From NCBI RefSeq assembly GCF_004014715.1, contig NZ_CP034834.1:1264533-1328532 (forward strand): 64,000 nucleotides of DNA. Direction: 5' to 3'. This document shows positions 1 to 9,011 of this stretch, one piece after another. A model generated the notes under the pieces. It searched no databases, was not told where the DNA came from, and saw only the letters and a list, made by a program, of their open reading frames with translations. The first letter of the stretch is position 1. Each line of letters starts with the position of its first letter. The position numbers and the translations under genes are program-made. The stretch comes from Pseudoalteromonas sp. R3. Lineage in GTDB: Bacteria > Pseudomonadota > Gammaproteobacteria > Enterobacterales > Alteromonadaceae.

Positions 1-2
1 TT

Positions 3-533
3 TCTCATTCCCAAAGCATTTTTCTTAAATATCTGACAGTGGTTTTCTATAACTATGTTAAGCGTGAGGATTTTCAGGCGATGCAGCCGATGCAGCATGC
101 TGATCACTATGGTCCGGTGCAGATAAATCCCATGCAACTTCCTGAGTATAAACAGTGGCAGTATACCAATGCGCACAATAGTCGTGGAGAAACATCAGCT
201 TATTTCCCTCTGTACTATGGCGGACTTATTGAAGCTGAGCCTATAAAACAAGGTTTTTTTGTTAAAAAACAGTGGGAAATGCCAAAGGGGTTACTTCGTG
301 GCTGGATCACTGAGCGTGGTGCCGATATCGTTACTGAAGAAGAAGCCAGAGAGTTGCTGAAAAAGGCGATGATCAACACCGCTGAGTATGTGTTTAAATG
401 GGCTGATACACTAACATCACATGAAATCATCCGCCAGATTGAAGAAAATGGTGATGACTGGTTTGTCGAAAAGGAGTGGGTAAAAGCTTACAAACTGCAC
501 CAGGCATCGCAACTTCAAATGAGTCAGAAATGA
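3..533 (+). CDS. Hypothetical protein, probably 3' part of a gene cut by the window edge
   Basis: The frame is open from the left edge to the stop at 533. The first possible start inside the window is a GTG at 39 with no convincing ribosome binding site, so the gene probably begins outside. The visible part has no signal peptide or membrane segment. It is rich in aromatic residues near the start (FYNYV, YKQWQYTN, YFPLYYGG) and ends in a charged helical tail (EEEARELLKKA, EEWVKAYKLHQ-like). I do not recognise a family. The next gene lies on the opposite strand about 80 bases away, so neighbours give no clue to its role. Confidence 0.55.
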   Translation, partial: SHSQSIFLKYLTVVFYNYVKREDFQAMQPMQHADHYGPVQINPMQLPEYKQWQYTNAHNSRGETSAYFPLYYGGLIEAEPIKQGFFVKKQWEMPKGLLRGWITERGADIVTEEEARELLKKAMINTAEYVFKWADTLTSHEIIRQIEENGDDWFVEKEWVKAYKLHQASQLQMSQK

Positions 534-616
534 AAGCTGGTACAAATGGGGTTGTTCAAGTCTTTGTCCAGCTTTGCCGTAACCCAGATATATGAGATCT
601 GATGTGTTACCTAGTC

Positions 617-1507
617 TCACCCTTGCAACAGCAAAAACACGCCAAATAGTGCAATTGCGCCGCCGCATAACATAGCTTTGGTCACTGCTTCTTTGCGGAT
701 CAAGCTTAAGGTCATCACCATCAAAGGGGCTGTCGCAAAAATGGTTTGTGCGATTGCAGGGTCCGTGTTATTCACGGATATAAGTTGCAACCACAGGCCG
801 ATAAAGGTGCCGAAAAATACCGCGATAAACAACCAACGTTTACCTGATATTTGTTTTAGTGTCAGTGCTTTATTGAGATTGTGGGATTTCAGACAGGCAA
901 CCAGACAAGCAACAAATAAGGTGCCGGATGCAAGACGGATCAATGCGGCCCACAAGCTGCTTATTTCCTCGTTGTTTAATGCGCCTTTTGAGAGCACCAT
1001 ACCGGCGGCCTGACATGTTGCTGCCGTCAGCGCAAAGGATACGCCCAGCAGATAATGGGTTTTGTCCGGGAGCGGTTGAGCTTTATTAGGTTTTATCGCC
1101 AGAATAACACCAAAAGTTGTCACCGCGATGCCAAGCCAGGCAACAGGTCCGAGGTAAACTCCCAGAATCAGGATATTCAGAATGCCGGCAATGGCGGGGG
1201 CCAGGCTTTCAATCACCAAGGTACGTGCCGGGCCAATGTTTCTGAGTGCTGCAAAATAGGCGCTGTCACCAATGGCAATACCCAATACCCCACTGGCTAT
1301 CAGCCAGGCCCAGCTTGATGATTGCGCTGGATATACTGTATCTTGCGCAACGAGCAGGCATAGTGCCATCAGTACAGATGCAATGACGCCTTTACTGACA
1401 TTTAACTCGAATGGACTCAGATGGTGGCTAAACCGCTTGTATAAAAGGGTCGAAAATGCCCAAACAAGTGCTGCGCTGATGGCTGCACCTTCGCCTATTC
1501 CAATCAT
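617..1507 (-). CDS. EamA/DMT-superfamily membrane transporter
   Basis: A 296-residue, highly hydrophobic protein with about ten predicted membrane helices arranged as two repeated halves (roughly residues 5-140 and 150-295), the layout of EamA/RhaT drug-metabolite transporters. The first repeat starts with ALVWAFSTLLYKR and has the ESLAPAIAGILN stretch typical of the end of an EamA half; the second has GTFIGLWLQ and ATAPLMVMTLSL. Members export small metabolites or amino acids across the inner membrane; the substrate cannot be read from sequence. It is a single gene on the minus strand with an intergenic region of about 250 bases to the divergent NhaC-type antiporter. Confidence 0.88.
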   Translation of the reverse strand: MIGIGEGAAISAALVWAFSTLLYKRFSHHLSPFELNVSKGVIASVLMALCLLVAQDTVYPAQSSSWAWLIASGVLGIAIGDSAYFAALRNIGPARTLVIESLAPAIAGILNILILGVYLGPVAWLGIAVTTFGVILAIKPNKAQPLPDKTHYLLGVSFALTAATCQAAGMVLSKGALNNEEISSLWAALIRLASGTLFVACLVACLKSHNLNKALTLKQISGKRWLFIAVFFGTFIGLWLQLISVNNTDPAIAQTIFATAPLMVMTLSLIRKEAVTKAMLCGGAIALFGVFLLLQG

Positions 1508-1759
1508 CTTATTATTCTTCTGCTGAACTAAAAGCGGCTAGTATACATAAATCACACGAAGGAGGCATGGTAGCAGCCTCAGCTGAATAAGAATCGTAAA
1601 AAAGTAACTAAAAAATGATTGACGTCGTGTTGAACTAAGTTTAATTTCGCTGCGATGTTTCAATGAGGGCCATACAGCATTTAGTCAACCCAAAATTAGG
1701 CAGAACTTACTCGCCTTGTCAGGCGTGTTTTTGTGTTTATAGAAATTTGGGAAATGGTT

Positions 1760-3142
1760 ATGGCTGAGCCCTGTGCAATTAGCATTATTCCCCCTGTTGT
1801 CGTGTTAACACTGGCAATTATTCTTCGTCGTCCAATTTTATCTCTGGTGATTGGGGCTTTGGTTGGCCTGGCTTTAGTGGATATATCGGGCGTACTGGCA
1901 AACTTTGCTGCGGTATCGCTTAAAGTGATGGGCGATGAAACCATCGGCTGGCTGATTTTAGTGTGTGGCTCCTTTGGTGCCCTGATTGCGTTGCTGGTGC
2001 ATACCGGTGGTGCGCTGGCTTTTGGCCGCAGTGCTTTGAAACTGGCCAAAGGACCCAAGTCGTCGCTACTGATGACTTATGTATTGGGCGTTGTGATCTT
2101 TATAGACGACTATCTTAATGCCCTGACCGTGGGTGAAACTATGCGCCGGGTGACCGACAAATTTAAAATCTCCCGAGAAATGCTGGCTTATGTTGTGGAT
2201 TCTACAGCGGCACCTATCTGTGTGCTGGTTCCATTGTCGACATGGGCAGTATTCTTTGGCGGCCTTTTGGTTGATAACGGTGTGGCCCTTGAGGGGCAAG
2301 GGATCAGTACGTATATTACGGCTATTCCTTACATGCTGTACGCATGGGTGGCCGTGATTATGGTGCCGCTGGTGGTGCTGGGTGTGATCCCGCTCTTTGG
2401 CCCCATGAAAAAAGCAGAGCTGGCGGCGCGTGGCGGAGATCCTGCGTTGGCGCAAGTTGATCTTGAAGAAGTGCAAACCCCGGATCAGTATGCCGCAAAG
2501 GCGATAGAGCAGGAGTTTGAACAGGCAGATACCCAAGGTAAATTGTACAATTTCTTGCTGCCTTTGGGTTTGTTGGTAGCCTTTACAGTATATTTTGATA
2601 TTGACGTGTGGAAAGGTTTGCTGGCGACGCTGGCAGTGACCATGCCGTTTTATCTGGCACAGCGATTGATGCCACTGGCTGATATGCTGGAGCAGATGAT
2701 TAATGGGTTTAAATGTATGTTACCGGCCATTGGCACTGTGATTGCGGCATTTATTTTTAAGGATGTGTGTGACCAATTACTGTTACCACAGTATGTGATC
2801 AACACGCTAAGCCCCTACATGACGGCAGAATTGCTACCGGCAATGGTGTTTTTATCTATGGCTATTTTAGCTTTTGCAACCGGGTCGAGCTGGGGGATTT
2901 TTGCTGTAACTATTCCCATTGTATTGCCTTTGGCTGTAGCAGTTGACGCAAACATACCATTGGTGATTGGTGCATTGTTGTCGGCATCATCTTTTGGTAG
3001 TCAGGCATGCTTTTACTCAGATTCCACCGTGTTAGCGGCACAAGGCTCAGATTGTAACCTGATAAGCCACGCCATTACTCAGTTACCGTATGCGTTACTG
3101 GCAGCAGGCATTGCTTTCGTGGGTTTTTTAATAATTGCATAA
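1760..3142 (+). CDS. Na+/H+ antiporter, NhaC family
   Basis: About 460 residues with some eleven membrane helices, matching the length and layout of NhaC-family sodium/proton antiporters. Recognisable stretches are VVVLTLAIILRRPILSL near the start, the conserved IDDYLNALTVG motif (about residue 120) and the C-terminal ATGSSWGIFA and ASSFGSQACFYSDSTVL segments containing polar residues within membrane helices. It would exchange cytoplasmic Na+ for H+ at the inner membrane, as expected in a marine bacterium. The frame opens with a GTG at 1733, but the ATG at 1760 has a GGGA about seven bases upstream and starts the protein just before the first hydrophobic segment, so I prefer it. An ATG at 1754 is the alternative. 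Confidence 0.88.
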   Translation: MAEPCAISIIPPVVVLTLAIILRRPILSLVIGALVGLALVDISGVLANFAAVSLKVMGDETIGWLILVCGSFGALIALLVHTGGALAFGRSALKLAKGPKSSLLMTYVLGVVIFIDDYLNALTVGETMRRVTDKFKISREMLAYVVDSTAAPICVLVPLSTWAVFFGGLLVDNGVALEGQGISTYITAIPYMLYAWVAVIMVPLVVLGVIPLFGPMKKAELAARGGDPALAQVDLEEVQTPDQYAAKAIEQEFEQADTQGKLYNFLLPLGLLVAFTVYFDIDVWKGLLATLAVTMPFYLAQRLMPLADMLEQMINGFKCMLPAIGTVIAAFIFKDVCDQLLLPQYVINTLSPYMTAELLPAMVFLSMAILAFATGSSWGIFAVTIPIVLPLAVAVDANIPLVIGALLSASSFGSQACFYSDSTVLAAQGSDCNLISHAITQLPYALLAAGIAFVGFLIIA

Positions 3143-3307
3143 TAATATTTCAAAGATAAAGAGCGTTGCTGCCTTTCAATAACTGTAGTGGTATGCGTCC
3201 TTCTAACAGGGGGAATAAGGCAGTCCACTAAATAGCAAGGCTGAGTGCATTGATAGGTTGTTAAATTACACGTCTGATGGGGACGCTGCGTCTTTATCGG
3301 GTCAACG

Positions 3308-3346
3308 AAAACTCTTCTCAGCCGGATGTGCACTGAGAAGAGTTTT
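3308..3346. terminator. Bidirectional terminator-like hairpin
   Basis: A 14-bp perfect stem (AAAACTCTTCTCAG and its complement) with an 11-base loop ends in TTTT on both strands. It sits between the convergent NhaC-type gene and the discoidin/lectin-like gene and can serve both. Confidence 0.8.
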
Positions 3347-3361
3347 ATGTACTGTGAGTGG

Positions 3362-5308
3362 TTATTTAATGTAATACCATAAAGCGTTTTGTTCCTGAGC
3401 ACTGAAGCGTTCATCCGCATAGGGCCACACATCGAACTTAACGTCGAACTGGAACAAAGATGCGCCAGAGATCAGATAGCTCTCACCACGCGCACCGTAT
3501 TTGGTGCCTAAAGCAATGTAAGAGTAGTCAAGCCCACTCAGGCTACAGCCATTTTGTTCATTCTGCCACAATACGTATGTGTCGTAAGGCGCTGCAGGAC
3601 TCATCAGGTTTGAAGTCTGGCTGAGGTTAGCACAGTTACCATTGTCCAGCTTGGCCTTACTGATCATAGAAACGCGCTGGTGCTCATCTACGAACATCAT
3701 ACCTGTTGTCATGTTATCACGTGCGCTTTGCCACTCAGTAGTGCCGGTTACACCGATAGACTGAGGAACCAAAGGGGTGACGCTGTTAAGTGTATCCAGC
3801 CCGTCTTGGTGACTGGCAACCAGCATCCAGCCACCACCCAGGTGATTCATTTCACAATAAGCATCAAAGGCATCGTGACCGCCGTGGCCGTCGGGGTCAA
3901 CCTGATAAAGGCCTGAAGCGGCGGATGGATTAGCTGCTTTGATGGATTCGCAGGTCGTGCCCTGAGCACTTGCGGGTGGTTCTACAGGATCAGTGATTTC
4001 ACCTTTGACAAAGCCGCCATAGTATTCAAGTTCACTGATCACATGGTAACGGTGTCCCTGAGTTGAATCGATCTGCAGACGTATGTATTTGCCAACAGCG
4101 GGTTTGCTGAGCTTAATGGTTTGATCAAGCGATTTTTCGAGTGTAAAAGACTCATGATCGGTGAAAGTCTGACCGTCATATGAAACTTGCAACGTCACAT
4201 CTTTAGGTCCCATGCCCGGATCTGATGCTTCTTTATACTGGACAATCCGGAATGAAGTGATGTAGGCAGCTTGGTTAAATGCAACCTGTAGCCAATGTTT
4301 TTCGTCGACGGTAGAGATCCAAATCCCCTTAGTCACTTTCCCAGGAGAGTCACTATTGATCAAGGTTCCGCTGTTGTAACCGTCAAATCCGCCTGCGGTT
4401 TTGTGATGTGAGTGAGTTCTGCTGGCTGTATATGATGCTTCAGTCAGGCCATTGGTGCCCAACAGAGCGATATTACCAAATTCACCGGTTTGTTCGCCTG
4501 GTTCAATAATATAGTCAACCGGCGCCTGATAGCGTAATGACATAGGATCAGAACCGTAGCGAGTGTTGTCTTGCGCGAACAACTGATTGCCAACTGTAAG
4601 CAGGCTGGTTAGTTCAAGCAAGTGAGCCGTTTCCTGATCTTTAGATTGCTCTTCCTGGATCAGTAAAGTACCCGGCTCGACACTCAGGCCGTCCTGATTA
4701 ATGGCTTCCTGGCGCAATGTATAATAAAGGCCGTCAGTGTCCAGTGCGCCGCGCTTTTCCTGGCTAAATACGGCAAGGTAACCGATGGATTCTTCGCCAT
4801 GTCCGTTACCGTCTTCCTGCTCCTGAAGCGTTACGCCAAAAGTTTGGCTGGAAGCACTTGAAACGCGCAGTGCAAATGCATCGCTTTCATTTTGGGATTG
4901 CGCGGTCAGTAATACATGGGGGGTGTGCTCAAAGCTCTCTTTGAAAAATACATGACTGCTACCACTTTGCATCGGGAATTTACCCGCTTCCCACACGCTG
5001 CCATCAGCTAGTGTGTGGCGGCCTTTTTCTATAACAAAGAAAGAGACCGACTCTTCACCGTGCACACCATCCAGATAAGGCCATTCTTTAAATTGCACAT
5101 CGAAGCTGCTTGATGTCACGTTAGAAATGGATATCACACCAGCATCTTTGTCATTCATGGTTGGTACAGATGCAATAATAACCGGATCGGTATAGCCGTG
5201 AATGGCAACAGTTATAGGGTCGCTGGAAACTTTAATATCTTCGATGAGGGTAAATGCGTTGGCCATTGACGACATCATCAAACAGCAACTCAGAGCTATT
5301 TTTTTCAT
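3362..5308 (-). CDS. Secreted multidomain protein with discoidin (F5/8 C) domain and fibrinogen-like C-terminal part
   Basis: 648 residues with a clear signal peptide (MKKIALSCCLMMSSMANA, cleavage after ANA) and a good ribosome binding site (AAAGGA) before the ATG. Residues about 20-260 form beta-rich, H-type-lectin-like repeats with motifs such as WPYLDGVHGEES and EEQEDGNGHGEES-like acidic loops. Residues about 290-430 look like an F5/8 type C (discoidin) carbohydrate-binding domain (GIWISTVDEKHWLQVAF, YIRLQID). Residues about 450-640 begin with CESI, followed by YCEMNHLGGGWMLVAS, which resembles the fibrinogen-C-like fold of bacterial secreted proteins. The motif FDVxFxxWPYxD occurs near the N-terminus and again at the extreme C-terminus. 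The role is probably glycan binding outside the cell; no catalytic domain is visible. Confidence 0.8.
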   Translation of the reverse strand: MKKIALSCCLMMSSMANAFTLIEDIKVSSDPITVAIHGYTDPVIIASVPTMNDKDAGVISISNVTSSSFDVQFKEWPYLDGVHGEESVSFFVIEKGRHTLADGSVWEAGKFPMQSGSSHVFFKESFEHTPHVLLTAQSQNESDAFALRVSSASSQTFGVTLQEQEDGNGHGEESIGYLAVFSQEKRGALDTDGLYYTLRQEAINQDGLSVEPGTLLIQEEQSKDQETAHLLELTSLLTVGNQLFAQDNTRYGSDPMSLRYQAPVDYIIEPGEQTGEFGNIALLGTNGLTEASYTASRTHSHHKTAGGFDGYNSGTLINSDSPGKVTKGIWISTVDEKHWLQVAFNQAAYITSFRIVQYKEASDPGMGPKDVTLQVSYDGQTFTDHESFTLEKSLDQTIKLSKPAVGKYIRLQIDSTQGHRYHVISELEYYGGFVKGEITDPVEPPASAQGTTCESIKAANPSAASGLYQVDPDGHGGHDAFDAYCEMNHLGGGWMLVASHQDGLDTLNSVTPLVPQSIGVTGTTEWQSARDNMTTGMMFVDEHQRVSMISKAKLDNGNCANLSQTSNLMSPAAPYDTYVLWQNEQNGCSLSGLDYSYIALGTKYGARGESYLISGASLFQFDVKFDVWPYADERFSAQEQNALWYYIK

Positions 5309-5471
5309 TGATTCATTCCTTTTATGAGAGTCTAATCGGGCGATTAGACATAAAATATTCTATCGCCATTGCATGGTACAAAACAAGGAACTAAATCAAG
5401 TTTGGAGCATAAGTGTTTAACCTTTATGCTGTTTGCGGTATTTTTTTGCCAGAAATTTGGGGTTAAGTGGT

Positions 5472-5501
5472 TAAAAGTGAGTCTCAGTAATAAGACTCAC
5501 T
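5472..5501 (-). terminator. Rho-independent terminator downstream of the flavin reductase-like gene
   Basis: On the minus strand a 9-bp stem AGTGAGTCT/AGACTCACT is followed by TTTT. It lies about 25 bases past the stop of the gene at 5526. Confidence 0.8.
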
Positions 5502-5525
5502 GAAGTGGAATGATAGAAGAGCAGC

Positions 5526-6140
5526 TTATTCAGGTCTTGTCTTGGTAAACGGTGCTGTTATTCCCGAATACTCTGCACTGCCAAGGCGCGCCAGAGGGGC
5601 GGCTTTATCAGCCAGGACCTTAAGGCGTTGTTTGTGGTCCAGCTCGGTGACTTTATCGCTCAGATACAAGCTGACTATCTTCACAAACACCAGGTTTTGC
5701 GGTGTGTCGCCGATCTCCTGTACTTCATACAGCTCACACCCGTAGGCAATATCGCAGTGGGCGATCCGTGGCAGTGAAAAGCCGTTAAATTCAGCAAGCG
5801 CTATGTTGTTTGCAGAGACTTCCGATTCGCCATGGGGCAAAGTTGCGGCGGTTTGCGTCACTAACTCCGCATCCTGCTCAGAGGCAATGTGGATCACACA
5901 GCGCCGTGTGGCTTTGATGTTTTTCACTGTGTCTTTGATTTCTCCGCCTGGCTTTTTTCCTGCTGAAAACATCAGCAAAGGCGGGGCGCTGGATACCGCG
6001 GTAAAATAAGAAAAGGGCGCCAGGTTATAGTTTTGAGCGCCGGACTCGGTTAACACCCAGGCGATGGGCCTTGGGATCACTGTCTGAGTCATCAGGTGAT
6101 AAATCTGGGTTGGCGAGAAGTCGGCAAAGTTCAGTTCCAT
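5526..6140 (-). CDS. Flavin reductase-like (FMN-binding split barrel) protein
   Basis: A 204-residue protein of the flavin reductase/NTAB (DIM6) family. The N-terminal PTQIYHLMTQTVIPRPIAWV and the following NLAPFSYFTAVSSAPPLLMFS are hallmarks of this FMN-binding split-barrel fold. Members reduce or bind flavin and often act with a monooxygenase; no partner is next to it here. The frame continues upstream to 6296, but the ATG at 6140 (MELNFADFSP) gives the normal family N-terminus, and the upstream extension overlaps the divergent gene. A terminator follows at 5472-5501. Confidence 0.85.
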   Translation of the reverse strand: MELNFADFSPTQIYHLMTQTVIPRPIAWVLTESGAQNYNLAPFSYFTAVSSAPPLLMFSAGKKPGGEIKDTVKNIKATRRCVIHIASEQDAELVTQTAATLPHGESEVSANNIALAEFNGFSLPRIAHCDIAYGCELYEVQEIGDTPQNLVFVKIVSLYLSDKVTELDHKQRLKVLADKAAPLARLGSAEYSGITAPFTKTRPE

Positions 6141-6202
6141 AAAACACAAATATGCAAAGTTAAGGGACAACCATGGTGCCATACTAACCAACAGGAGGAA
6201 AG

Positions 6203-6271
6203 ATGGGTTACACTCATGCCATCCGTGTTTTGGTTTGTTTTGGATATGTATATAAATCGCCAACCTTTTAA
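6203..6271 (+). other. Possible 22-codon leader ORF with the strongest local ribosome binding site
   Basis: ATG at 6203 is preceded by AGGAGGAA at ideal spacing and opens a 22-codon frame (MGYTHAIRVLVCFGYVYKSP...) ending with TAA at 6269. It is out of frame with the downstream deacetylase-family gene and overlaps both its candidate ATG codons (6216, 6246). It could couple translation to the downstream gene or simply be chance. Confidence 0.3.
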
Positions 6272-7169
6272 CACCAGGCTGCCTTTGGTGTACCACCCCA
6301 ACTATTCATTTAGTTTTGACCCGAATCACCGCTTTGTAATGAGTAAATTTGCTAATTTATATCAGCAGGTGAAGGCAATGGGATTGATTGGTGATAATGT
6401 GCATCAGCCTCAACTGGGCTCGCCAGAGCCGCTGGAAACGGTCCATTGTGACACCTACCTGTGGGACCTTTGGCGTAACCAGCTTTGTGCAAAGGCCATG
6501 CGGCGTATTGGCCTGCCCTGGTCTGAGCAGTTGATGGCAAGGACGTTTACAGCACCGCTGGGGACACTCAAAACGGCTGAACTGGCTTTACAACATGGCG
6601 TGGCCTGTCACCTTGCTGGCGGGACTCACCATGCACACTATGATTTTGGCTCCGGTTACTGCATGGTGAACGACCTGGCATTTACTTCTACAACACTGAT
6701 TGAGCAGGGGAAGGTCGACAATGTGCTGATCTTTGACCTGGATGTCCATCAGGGAGATGGCACGGCAGCTATGTTAAAGCATCACCCTTATGTGTTTACC
6801 TGTTCCATCCATTGCGAAAAGAATTTTCCGTTTAGAAAACACAGTAGCGATCTGGATATTGGTCTTACGAACAACCTAAAAGATGCAGAATATCTGCATA
6901 TTGTAGAAGACACTCTGAAAGGCCTGCTCGAAGACCTAAATCCGGATCTGGTCTTGTACGACGCAGGTGTGGATATTTGGGAACACGATGGTCTGGGCAA
7001 ATTGGATATCAGCTGGCAGGGTCTGGAACAGCGTGACGCCCTGGTACTGAAAACCTGTCAGCAAGCAGGCGTACCGGTTGCCACTGTGATTGGCGGCGGT
7101 TACGACAAAGATCACCTGCGCCTGGCTCAGCGTCATGCTATTGTGGTTGAACAGGCGGCATTGCTTTAA
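6246..7169 (+). CDS. Histone deacetylase/AcuC/AphA-family hydrolase
   Basis: About 307 residues of the arginase/deacetylase fold. The start of the domain is LPLVYHPNYSF; the zinc-site region shows LAGGTHHAHYDFGSGYC (His-His pair of the charge relay), then FDLDVHQGDGTAAM (Asp and His zinc ligands) and YDAGVDIWEHDGLG (third ligand Asp region), and the C-terminal GGGYDKD. Bacterial members deacetylate acetyl-lysine, acetylpolyamines or small acetylated metabolites in the cytoplasm. The start is uncertain: in-frame ATGs are at 6216 and 6246, neither with a good ribosome binding site, while a strong site belongs to an out-of-frame ATG at 6203. It is divergent from the flavin reductase-like gene. 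Confidence 0.88.
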   Translation: MYINRQPFNTRLPLVYHPNYSFSFDPNHRFVMSKFANLYQQVKAMGLIGDNVHQPQLGSPEPLETVHCDTYLWDLWRNQLCAKAMRRIGLPWSEQLMARTFTAPLGTLKTAELALQHGVACHLAGGTHHAHYDFGSGYCMVNDLAFTSTTLIEQGKVDNVLIFDLDVHQGDGTAAMLKHHPYVFTCSIHCEKNFPFRKHSSDLDIGLTNNLKDAEYLHIVEDTLKGLLEDLNPDLVLYDAGVDIWEHDGLGKLDISWQGLEQRDALVLKTCQQAGVPVATVIGGGYDKDHLRLAQRHAIVVEQAALL

Positions 7170-7248
7170 ACTCATTTATACGTGATTAAGGCTCAATTGA
7201 ACAATAATTGGTCTGCACTTGTTAGTGAATAATTATAAAAGGAATAAT

Positions 7249-7695
7249 ATGAAGTACTTTTTGGCAATCATCTTACTTGTGATTTCAATGCAAGGCGCTG
7301 CACAAACTGAAAACAGGCAGCCATCGTTAGTATGTATGCAGTTGATCCAAATCGTAGATTCTGCATTCTCACACAAAAGCCAGGGGAAAACCAAACAACA
7401 AATGCTGGCCCCCTTACCATCAAAAGACGTATTAGCAGGTTATCCAAAGAGTATGTCTGCACAGCGGCTATTGGGTGAGCAGATGCTCGAGGTGGTTGCG
7501 GATATATATTCTCATGAAGCGCTGCCTAAAGTGGCATATTCAGCTTACCGCGCAGAGAGTTGTCATCGCAGCACCACAGGTCAGCCTGTCGTTAAAGATT
7601 TTGCAAAGGTAACCGCTCAACTATCACAGTGTGGCAGTTTAGAAAAAGAAGCGCAGTACAAATGTGGGTTTGAGCTTGCAAAGCCAGTGCTCTAA
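7249..7695 (+). CDS. Small secreted hypothetical protein
   Basis: A 148-residue protein starting MKYFLAIILLVISMQGAAQ, a signal peptide probably cleaved after GAA or AAQ, with AAAAGGA just before the ATG. The mature part is mostly helical and contains four cysteines (CMQL, SCHRST, LSQCGSL, YKCGF), compatible with two disulfides in the periplasm. I do not recognise the family with certainty. It follows the deacetylase-family gene by about 80 bases but has its own ribosome binding site, and cotranscription is unclear. Confidence 0.7.
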   Translation: MKYFLAIILLVISMQGAAQTENRQPSLVCMQLIQIVDSAFSHKSQGKTKQQMLAPLPSKDVLAGYPKSMSAQRLLGEQMLEVVADIYSHEALPKVAYSAYRAESCHRSTTGQPVVKDFAKVTAQLSQCGSLEKEAQYKCGFELAKPVL

Positions 7696-7711
7696 TTGAT
7701 ACGCCACACTT

Positions 7712-7745
7712 GTCATCCCGGGCGCTTGCGACCCGGGAACCGCTT
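7712..7745. repeat. Dispersed GC-rich palindromic repeat (copy 1)
   Basis: GTCATCCCGGGCGCTTGCGA followed by CCCGGGAACCGCTT forms a CCCGGG-based hairpin. A related copy lies at 54809-54839 (GTCATCCGGCC...CCGGGAACCACTT). It is extragenic, between a plus-strand and a minus-strand gene end, like REP/BIME-type elements. Confidence 0.5.
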
Positions 7746-7856
7746 GACGCCACTCGGTTCTATAACCGGGAGGGTTTAGTCCAGAGTGATAAGTGCTCTA
7801 TGCACTTATATCTAGCGGCTGGCGTTGATATCGCTCAACCTCTGACCCGAATCACT

Positions 7857-8837
7857 TCACCCTGCGCGCTGGCTATCAACCAGTTGTGCAAGCTCACTGC
7901 GGCTGTTGATGCCAATCTTGTCGTAAATACGGTACAGATGATTAGACACGGTTGAAGGGGCGACATCCAGTTGCCTGGCTACTTCTTTGAAAGTCAGGCC
8001 TTTGCATACCCATTCCACAATTTGTGTTTCGCGCTGACTTAACAGGTCTAATGGGCCCGGTATTCGCAATGTTACTATCATCAGCTCGCCCTGTGCTTTA
8101 AAAGAAACCGCCAGGTTATTGATCTGCGTTGTGGAATTGTCTTTGCCAATGGCAAAGGGCAGGGTAACGCCCGAGCGATTGGGAAAATACTCGTTGAGCA
8201 AAGTAACAAAGCGAGGCTGGACCTCGTGAAAACACCCGTTTAAGTCGCATATCGCAGATGCAGCGTGCTGCTTTGTGTGGAGTTCATTCCCCGCATGCAA
8301 GTGCAAAAAGAAAGCATGAGAGGCGGCATTGACCAGATGAAACACAAGTCGTTCCTGTAATTGACGTTCGCGTTCGGTAAATATCTTTGCTCTGTCAAAG
8401 CGGTATAAACTGAGCAGCGAATACAGACCATTGTCCTTGTCAAAATGTCCAGCAGCCAGGATACGTTCGATACCATATGGTTGAAACAATTGTCGGTATA
8501 AATGAGATTGATAAAAATCATCGTCAGCAATCACATCCTGCATATTAACCGGCTTACCCAGGTTATTAATCACGGCGTCTTTGATTGGGTTAATGGGCAG
8601 TGTTTTTTGCAGGTGACAGGCATAATGTTCATCCAAACCAATGTGGCAAACATAATGAAAGTGAATATCAGCACTGTTGCCACTGCCCCAAAATGCCGCA
8701 TCAAAGTCGATGACTCGGGATAGCTGTTCTAACGCCCATACACGATATTCATCCGGCGGTATACGCGCGGCTTCACGGTAGAGTTTGCTGATAAAGGCTT
8801 CTGGATCCGAGGCGGCAAAATTCAAAGGGGTTGTCAT
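7857..8837 (-). CDS. LuxR-family transcriptional regulator
   Basis: 326 residues. The C-terminal 65 residues are a LuxR/NarL-type helix-turn-helix: LLSQRETQIVEWVCKGLTFK, then EVARQLDVAPSTVSNHLYRIYDKIG. The N-terminal 250 residues have no receiver-domain aspartate pattern and look like a GAF/PAS-type sensor fold, so it is not an obvious two-component regulator. It is divergent from the acetoacetate-decarboxylase-like gene at 9012 with about 175 bases between them. Regulation of that neighbour and of itself is a reasonable inference, not shown. Confidence 0.85.
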   Translation of the reverse strand: MTTPLNFAASDPEAFISKLYREAARIPPDEYRVWALEQLSRVIDFDAAFWGSGNSADIHFHYVCHIGLDEHYACHLQKTLPINPIKDAVINNLGKPVNMQDVIADDDFYQSHLYRQLFQPYGIERILAAGHFDKDNGLYSLLSLYRFDRAKIFTERERQLQERLVFHLVNAASHAFFLHLHAGNELHTKQHAASAICDLNGCFHEVQPRFVTLLNEYFPNRSGVTLPFAIGKDNSTTQINNLAVSFKAQGELMIVTLRIPGPLDLLSQRETQIVEWVCKGLTFKEVARQLDVAPSTVSNHLYRIYDKIGINSRSELAQLVDSQRAG

Positions 8838-9011
8838 AATGTTATTTTGTCCGTGTTGATAATACCTGTTGTGTTTATCTGTATTTTTACGCCGTTCTGG
8901 CAGTAAGCGGGTGGATGGCCATGCAATCGGCGTGTTTTTAGGTTAAATCTACTATTGGCCAACTCCGCTTGGCTGTTCACTATTGGCCGTCATAAATTTG
9001 AAGGGCCCAAT

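Noticed and set aside
2066..2536. Long antisense frame within the NhaC-type gene, and similar frames opposite other genes
   Set aside because: These are compositional shadows: no ribosome binding site, no domain and full overlap with a well-supported gene.
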